11,020 nt of DNA from the NCBI GenBank assembly GCA_014379815.1, contig JACMLA010000371.1:1-11020 (forward strand). Direction: 5' to 3'. The DNA comes from Bryobacteraceae bacterium (GTDB taxonomy: Bacteria > Acidobacteriota > Terriglobia > Bryobacterales > Bryobacteraceae). Of this stretch, positions 6,743 to 11,020 are shown piece by piece. The stretch's first letter is position 1. Each line of letters begins with the position of its first letter. Position numbers and translations under genes: made by a program. The notes under the pieces were generated by a model. It saw nothing but the letters and a program-made list of their open reading frames with translations, made no database searches and had not been told where the DNA came from.

Positions 6743-9283
6743 GTGCGTCGCCCCCGCCTGTTTCTTATCGACACATACGGATTTATCTTCCGGGCCTATC
6801 ATGCACGTGCCCGTTCGGGCGCGCCGCCAATGCGGACGAGCAAAGGCGTTTCCACCGAAGCAGTCTTCATTTTTCACAACATGCTGAAGAAGCTGCTCAC
6901 CGACTACAAGCCGGAGTTCATTGCGTCAGTCTTCGAATCAGGTCAGACTTTCCGGTCCGAGCAGTTCGCGGAATACAAAGCGAATCGTTCTGAAATGCCG
7001 CCTGATCTCGCGCCTCAGATTCCACTCGTGCGTCGGCTTCTGGAAGCGATGCGGATTCAGATGCTCGAGTTTCCGGGCTTCGAGGCAGATGACGTAATCG
7101 GAAGCATTGCCCGGCGAGCCGAAGAAGAGGGTGAAGCTGACGTTGTGATCGTCTCGAGTGACAAGGACATGCTGCAACTGGTGACTGACCGGGTTAGCAT
7201 GCTGAATCCGATGAAAGACGACACACTGTATAACCCTGCCAAGGCTACTGAGTTTATGGGTGTGCCTCCCGGCGCGGTCCCCGACCTTCTGGCATTGAAG
7301 GGTGATTCGGTGGACAACATCCCTGGGGCACCTGGCATTGGGGACAAGGGCGCCAGGGACCTGATCCTGCGCTTTGGGAATGTAGAGACTGCGATAGCGA
7401 GAGCTGCTGAAGTAGAGCGCAAGACCTACCGCGAAAGTCTGCAGAACAACAAGGAACAGATCCTGCTCAGCAAGAAGCTGGCGACTATCGATGTGAATAC
7501 GCCAATCGAATGGTGCATGGCTTTGATAGGGGCTCAGGAAGTTGACGTGCCTGTGTTGCGGGATCTCTATAAAGAGCTTGAGTTTTTCTCCCATCTCCGG
7601 GAACTCAAGCCTGTAGAGTCGACAGCAAATAAAGATTTCCAGACGCTTTTAACTGAGGAGGAAGTAAAGGCCTTCGTCGACTCTATCCCACATGACACAA
7701 CGGTAGCTGTCTCGGTGGATGCCGGAATTGGATTGGCATTTGCCGAGGATCAGGCGAGGGCCTTTTCTTTTGAAGTCGCCTCACCCGCACGTTTGCTGCT
7801 GGAGGACGAATCCCACTCCAAGATTGCGCACGATTCCAAGTCAGTGACTCTTCAGCTTGCAGAGAATGGAATTACGGCACGTGGTTTTCGGCATGACGTG
7901 ATGTTGACTGCTTTTCTTCTTGAAGCTGATCCCGGCGGGAGCGCCTGCGACGTACTCGCGGAAAAATTTCTGGATCGCAAACTTGGCTCGACTCTGGAGG
8001 CCCGTGCGGACTGTGCCCGCGAGCTCTGGTCTGCGCTCGCCCCAGCGGTAGCAGAACGGGGGTTCGATAAGGTCTATGACGAGATTGACTTCCCTCTCGT
8101 CGCCGTCCTGGTCCGGATGGAGCAAGCCGGGATCCGCATCGATCCGGCGCAACTAGGTGTTCTATCGCTGCACCTGGAAACGGAACTTAGTCGGCTGTCA
8201 GAGCAGATCCACGTACTAGCTGGTGGATCTTTCAACATCAACTCACCCCAGCAACTGGCGAAGGTTCTATACGACGATTTGAAATTGCCTGCGCCGATGA
8301 AATACGGCCGAGGTAAATCCACCTCCACAGCCGCCGATGTTCTTGAGGAACTGGCGGAGACTCACGACATTGCCCGGATGGTTCTGGAGTACCGCCAGCT
8401 CGCGAAGCTCAAGGGTACGTATGTGGACGCACTCCCTGCTCTGATTCGCCCGGGCACGGGGCGTATTCATACGACCTTCAACCAAACGGGAGCCGCTACA
8501 GGCAGGCTTTCTTCTTCTAATCCGAATCTTCAGAACATTCCTATTCGTACTGAGCTTGGTAGGGAGATCCGCGCCGCCTTCATCCCGAGAGAGGGCTGGA
8601 GACTGATCGTTGCCGACTACTCTCAGATCGAACTGCGCCTGCTTGCGCACATGTCCTTAGATACGGTCCTCGTCAGTGCGTTCCGCAACGGAGAAGATAT
8701 TCACACACGAACTGCCGCCGAGGTGTTTGGAGTCGGACCGTTGATGGTCACGCCGGAGATGCGGCGCAATGCGAAGGCGGTCAACTTTGGAATTGTCTAC
8801 GGCCAGACGCCCTTTGGACTTGCGCAATCGCTTGGGATCGACCGCAAAGAAGCGGAGCTCTACATCCGGGCCTACTTCGACAGGTATTCCGGGGTTCGCA
8901 AGTGGCTCGACGCACAGATGGCTGAGGTCCGCCAATCCGGTGTGTCGAGGACGCTGGTGGGACGAGAGCGGCCGATACCCGATATGCATTCCCGCAACCC
9001 GAATGCCCGCGGCTTCGCGGAGAGGACTGCGGTCAACACACCGTTGCAGGGCAGTGCCGCGGATCTCATCAAGCTGGCCATGATTCGAATCGATCAGAAA
9101 CTTGAGAAATTCGAGGCGCGCCTGCTGCTGCAGGTTCACGACGAGCTGGTATTGGAGGCGCCCGAATCGGAAGCAGCGGAAGTCCGACGGCTGGTGAAAT
9201 ACGAGATGGAAAATGTGCTGCGTCTCGAGGTGCCTCTTCTGGTAGATACCGGCGTCGGAACCAATTGGCGGGATGCCAAGTGA
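6743..9283 (+). CDS. polA: DNA polymerase I
   Basis: Cytoplasmic repair and Okazaki-fragment processing polymerase, 846 aa (E. coli 928). The N-terminal 5' nuclease (about 1-290) shows Asp10, Glu114-Ala-Asp116-Asp117, Asp140, Asp142, Asp188 and Asp191. The position equivalent to E. coli Asp63 is Glu65 (VFESGQTFR). The middle domain (about 310-420) resembles a 3'-5' exonuclease but lacks the D-x-E motif and the later Asp residues, so proofreading looks lost. The polymerase domain (about 440-846) has motif A DYSQIELR (Asp625), motif B RRNAKAVNFGIVYG (674-687, Lys678, Phe682, Tyr686) and motif C VHDEL (His799, Asp800, Glu801). Start GTG at 6743: an in-frame TGA lies immediately upstream, and GAGG at 6734-6737 is five nt away, so the start is firm. 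It is divergent from lpxC and overlaps the next gene by 4 nt. Confidence 0.97.
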   Translation: MRRPRLFLIDTYGFIFRAYHARARSGAPPMRTSKGVSTEAVFIFHNMLKKLLTDYKPEFIASVFESGQTFRSEQFAEYKANRSEMPPDLAPQIPLVRRLLEAMRIQMLEFPGFEADDVIGSIARRAEEEGEADVVIVSSDKDMLQLVTDRVSMLNPMKDDTLYNPAKATEFMGVPPGAVPDLLALKGDSVDNIPGAPGIGDKGARDLILRFGNVETAIARAAEVERKTYRESLQNNKEQILLSKKLATIDVNTPIEWCMALIGAQEVDVPVLRDLYKELEFFSHLRELKPVESTANKDFQTLLTEEEVKAFVDSIPHDTTVAVSVDAGIGLAFAEDQARAFSFEVASPARLLLEDESHSKIAHDSKSVTLQLAENGITARGFRHDVMLTAFLLEADPGGSACDVLAEKFLDRKLGSTLEARADCARELWSALAPAVAERGFDKVYDEIDFPLVAVLVRMEQAGIRIDPAQLGVLSLHLETELSRLSEQIHVLAGGSFNINSPQQLAKVLYDDLKLPAPMKYGRGKSTSTAADVLEELAETHDIARMVLEYRQLAKLKGTYVDALPALIRPGTGRIHTTFNQTGAATGRLSSSNPNLQNIPIRTELGREIRAAFIPREGWRLIVADYSQIELRLLAHMSLDTVLVSAFRNGEDIHTRTAAEVFGVGPLMVTPEMRRNAKAVNFGIVYGQTPFGLAQSLGIDRKEAELYIRAYFDRYSGVRKWLDAQMAEVRQSGVSRTLVGRERPIPDMHSRNPNARGFAERTAVNTPLQGSAADLIKLAMIRIDQKLEKFEARLLLQVHDELVLEAPESEAAEVRRLVKYEMENVLRLEVPLLVDTGVGTNWRDAK

Positions 9284-9924
9284 TAAGAGCCGAGTCTACC
9301 CTCGCGGGCGTTCTGGCGCTTTGCCTGATTGGGTGCGGCAGGACCGACTCGCTACCGACGAAGTCCGCCTCTCCTGAGCCTTCGACGCCACCGGAGACTT
9401 ACAAGGTTCGATTTAGCACGACGCGGGGAGACTTTGTGATCGAGGTGAATCGCCAATCTGCGCCTAAAGGTGCAGACCGGTTCTATAAACTGATTGTCGA
9501 CAAGTTTTACGACGGAGCCCGTTTCTACCGCGTGCGCCCCAAATTTGTTGTGCAATGGGGCATTAGTAAAGATCCGAAAAGCAACGAGCTCTGGAAGCAA
9601 CTGCGACTCGCCGATGATCCGGTTAAGTTGACGAATTCGCGGGGGACGATCTCGTTTGCCACCGACGGTCCCAATACGAGGACGACTGAAGTATTTATCA
9701 ACCTGGTGGACAATCCACAGCTGGATGGCCGGGGCTTCGCGCCAGTTGGAAAAGTCGTTGAGGGTATGGAAGAAGTGGTGGACGAGCTGTATTACGGTTA
9801 TGGCGAGGTACAGCCGAAAGGCCGGGGTGTCGACCCGGTGAAGTATATGACCGAAGGCGACGTGTACATCGAACGCAGCTTCCCCAATCTCGACGGGATT
9901 CAGTCGGCCAGGATTGTTCGGTGA
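9280..9924 (+). CDS. Cyclophilin-type peptidyl-prolyl cis-trans isomerase lipoprotein
   Basis: A 214 aa exported foldase that should isomerise Xaa-Pro bonds in the periplasm while lipid-anchored. The start is GTG at 9280, overlapping the polA TGA (GTGA). A TTG at 9265 would add five residues and is less likely. The signal peptide (1-18) ends in the lipobox LIGC with Cys19 as lipidation site, followed by a Ser/Pro-rich linker (about 22-40). The cyclophilin domain (about 41-198) shows FYRVRPKFVVQWG (82-94; Arg84, Phe89 and Gln92 match CypA Arg55, Phe60 and Gln63), ISFATDGPNTRTTEVFIN (124-141; Phe139 matches CypA Phe113) and GFAPVGKVVEGMEEV (152-166). The usual Gln of the SQFF/TQxF motif is Glu137, and the CypA Trp121 position is not Trp. 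Probably co-translated with polA, though their roles have no obvious link. Confidence 0.92.
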   Translation: MIRAESTLAGVLALCLIGCGRTDSLPTKSASPEPSTPPETYKVRFSTTRGDFVIEVNRQSAPKGADRFYKLIVDKFYDGARFYRVRPKFVVQWGISKDPKSNELWKQLRLADDPVKLTNSRGTISFATDGPNTRTTEVFINLVDNPQLDGRGFAPVGKVVEGMEEVVDELYYGYGEVQPKGRGVDPVKYMTEGDVYIERSFPNLDGIQSARIVR

Positions 9925-9974
9925 CGCTGTGCCGGTGGACAGGAAGCTTGTTAGACTGAAAGGGTTCGAAGATC

Positions 9975-10064
9975 GGTGAGGTGGCAGAGTGGTCGAATGC
10001 GGCGGTCTCGAAAACCGTTGAACCTTTACGGGTTCCGTGAGTTCGAATCTCACCCTCACCGCCA
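9975..10064 (+). tRNA. tRNA-Ser, anticodon CGA (reads UCG)
   Basis: Complete 90-nt cloverleaf with encoded CCA. Acceptor GGTGAGG (9975-9981) pairs fully with CCTCACC (10054-10060); the discriminator is G10061, then CCA. The anticodon stem GCGGT/ACCGT (10002-10006 and 10014-10018) encloses loop CTCGAAA with anticodon CGA at 10009-10011. The long variable arm AACC/GGTT is the class II hallmark of serine tRNA. The T arm GTGAG-TTCGAAT-CTCAC is perfect. It lies 50 bp after the isomerase gene on the same strand. Confidence 0.96.
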
Positions 10065-10072
10065 TTCAGAAT

Positions 10073-10095
10073 GGGATCGAAGGGCGGATCCCGCC
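10073..10095 (+). terminator. Hairpin pair just downstream of tRNA-Ser, possible terminator or processing signal
   Basis: Two mutually exclusive stems occur within 30 nt of the tRNA 3' end. GGGATC (10073-10078) pairs with GATCCC (10087-10092) over an 8-nt loop; GGCGG (10083-10087) pairs with CCGCC (10091-10095) over the loop ATC. No T-tract follows, so this is not a textbook intrinsic terminator. It may mark transcript ending or be coincidental GC-rich symmetry. Confidence 0.3.
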
Positions 10096-10132
10096 ATCGT
10101 GAGCCGGTGTTTTCCCGCAATCTCGTCCAGCA

Positions 10133-10279
10133 TCACCAGTCCCGCATCCCGTTCCGCGTAACGGTAGCCCGAAACAGTCCGGTTGTGACAAGGGCGAGTC
10201 CCTCAAGCAGAGCCCTCTCGACAGTCTTGGTATCGGACCCAAGCTCTCTCACAATGTCTTCCGGAACTTGCACGTTCAT
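10133..10279 (-). pseudogene. Possible broken UPF0175-like small protein (antitoxin-like)
   Basis: From ATG 10279 the frame gives MNVQVPEDIVRELG followed by ERALLEGLAL. This resembles the start of UPF0175-type proteins ('v.iPedi...lg......rellea.Al'), small proteins often paired with PIN-type toxins. After about residue 29 the family-like pattern stops, and the frame ends at TGA after RNGMRDW. A different minus-strand frame over the same stretch reads SGYRYAERDAGLVML and runs into the tRNA, suggesting a frameshifted C-terminal part. No toxin partner is seen on either side. The frame is also open further upstream (to 10366), but that part has no family-like pattern. The hit is short and the family call rests on memory of the consensus, so it could be a chance frame. 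Confidence 0.3.
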
Positions 10280-10434
10280 CTCCACGAGTACTTTTGTTCT
10301 ATTATCCTTGAGGAATGACTCCATTGGCTGGAGTTGCCCCGGACCTACAGCAATCGCACTGTGCAAAATACGGGTTTCTAAATCTTACGCGGATGGCCCC
10401 ATTTCACGTTCGCAACGGGCGGCGTGGGAAGAGA

Positions 10435-11020
10435 ACCTGGCTAGCGAAATCGAAAACAGACCGCGTGGACATCCGAAACGAGCTGAAGGCAAACTTCAAT
10501 GGCTCGCGCTATTGGACATTCAGCTTCGCGCTCAATCAGCCGTCTGTGGGGACCGAAGAAGTCGGCGCGATCAACGTGAACATCTTGAAGTCCAAGGGTG
10601 GGTGACCATCTCGAATCCCGACCTCGCATTCGCGCGCCTTGGCAATAGCACCCCTGGCCTGGACACCAGGACGCCACAGCTCAACTTTCTCGCTGGCGAG
10701 CAGGTGGACGGCCCCGCGCCGGGTGTTCCCGCGCAAAACGCGAATACGCATTTCCTGCAGCGTTTTGCCTTGCGGCCCGCATGGCAAGTATGACCAGACA
10801 GCCGCCATGAAGTTTGCCCTGGAACATCAGAACCCATTGGTGACCGGCGCGGTCATCAGTGAGAAACAGGGGGGAGTCTATCCCGAGACCTGCTACTTGC
10901 TGTTGACCGTCAAGGATCCGAACGTGCTGCTCTGGGCACTGAAATCGCACGATGACGGGATAGAGCAAGGCTTGATCGCACGGTTCTGGAATGTTTCAAA
11001 CGCTGCGGCTCGCACGGAAA
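10435..11020 (+). pseudogene. Decayed C-terminal fragment of a GH38-type alpha-mannosidase
   Basis: Three pieces in two frames together read like the C-terminal beta region of bacterial GH38 glycosidases. Piece A (about 10435-10602) gives TDRVDIRNEL, SRYWTFSFAL and EEVGAINV, then TGA at 10603. Piece B (about 10596-10775, another frame) gives ARLGNSTPGLDTRTPQL, LAGEQVDG and HFLQRFALR, then TGA at 10791. Piece C (about 10777 to the window end, back in the first frame) gives KYDQTAAMKFALEHQNPLVT, DPNVLLWALK, GLIARFWNVSN. Between A and B about 20-25 family residues are missing, indicating a deletion with frame change. Between B and C one surplus C in CCC (10776-10778) explains the break. The catalytic N-terminal half (roughly 500 or more residues) has no room between tRNA-Ser and piece A, so the gene is truncated at its 5' end. 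Family assignment is from motif recall, without a search. Confidence 0.72.

Larger units (their letters stand above)
10065..10434. other. Gene-poor stretch between tRNA-Ser and the GH38 remnant
   Basis: About 370 bp without a credible intact gene. It holds the hairpin pair at 10073-10095 and the possible UPF0175-like remnant on the minus strand. I see no integrase, no transposase ends, and no repeat of the tRNA 3' end that would mark an attachment site. A long plus-strand open frame crosses it (10071-10793), but only its last third, inside the GH38 remnant, looks like protein. Confidence 0.6.

Noticed and set aside
6938..7594. Minus-strand open frame of 218 codons
   Set aside because: It is antisense to the PolA 5' nuclease domain, which has conserved catalytic residues.
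8657..9139. Minus-strand open frame of 160 codons
   Set aside because: It is antisense to the PolA polymerase motifs A-C.
9265..9279. TTG start for the isomerase inside polA
   Set aside because: GTG at 9280 gives a cleaner lipoprotein signal peptide and a typical GTGA overlap.
9352..10065. Minus-strand open frame of 237 codons running from the isomerase gene into tRNA-Ser
   Set aside because: It spans both a clear cyclophilin domain and a complete tRNA, so it cannot be a real gene.
10040..10620. Possible attachment-site repeat of the tRNA-Ser 3' end (a TCGAATCTCACC-like string near 10610)
   Set aside because: The match near 10610 (TCTCGAATCCCGACC) shares only a few bases in a row with the tRNA end, below what an att site needs, and no integrase is present.
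10071..10793. Plus-strand open frame of 240 codons
   Set aside because: Only the last third matches GH38-like sequence; the first part has no protein character, and the frame stops because of the break at 10776-10778. It is listed as a pseudogene piece instead.
1..11020. CRISPR arrays, insertion sequences, rRNA, phage genes
   Set aside because: No regularly spaced repeats, transposase or integrase motifs, rRNA segments or phage structural proteins were recognised.

Overview
This window looks like chromosomal DNA of a Gram-negative bacterium, most likely an acidobacterium. lpxC and a TonB-dependent receptor indicate a lipid A-containing outer membrane. The receptor belongs to the large Oar-like, carboxypeptidase-regulatory-domain type that is greatly expanded in Acidobacteriota (Solibacter/Bryobacter-like lineages). 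The lineage is inferred from protein style, not from a marker gene.

Layout. (1) 1-2128, plus strand: the 3' part of an Oar-like TonB-dependent receptor, cut by the window edge. (2) 2138-6527, minus strand: a tight five-gene cell-envelope cluster. In transcription order it is lpxC (committed step of lipid A synthesis), a pgsA-type CDP-alcohol phosphatidyltransferase (phospholipid synthesis), an unrecognised two-helix membrane protein with a PH-like tail, a YdcF/DUF218 membrane-anchored protein, and an MdlA/YheI/MsbA-like ABC exporter. Gaps are 8 and 55 bp, then a 35 bp overlap, then a stop codon directly abutting a start codon. This suggests one transcript making and possibly moving envelope lipids. 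(3) 6528-6742: a divergent control region with overlapping candidate -10 elements, a hairpin and a 23-bp tandem duplication. (4) 6743-9924, plus strand: polA (DNA polymerase I), overlapping by 4 nt with a cyclophilin-type peptidyl-prolyl isomerase lipoprotein. (5) 9975-10064: tRNA-Ser(CGA) with an encoded CCA end. (6) 10065-11020: a decayed zone with hairpins, a possible remnant of a UPF0175-like small protein on the minus strand, and the broken 3' part of a GH38-type alpha-mannosidase.

The most notable points are these. lpxC has no in-frame ATG, GTG or TTG that would give a full-length protein; it either starts at CTG or carries an extra C in a CCC run. The GH38 remnant carries an internal deletion, frame changes and a missing catalytic half. 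The ABC exporter has Asp instead of Glu after Walker B and no partner gene here. PolA has Glu at a normally Asp metal-site position in its 5' nuclease and an apparently dead proofreading domain. I did not find a CRISPR array, a transposase, an integrase, or a clearly new multi-gene system. The best candidate for undescribed biology is the uncharacterised membrane protein at 4482-5036 inside the lipid-synthesis cluster.
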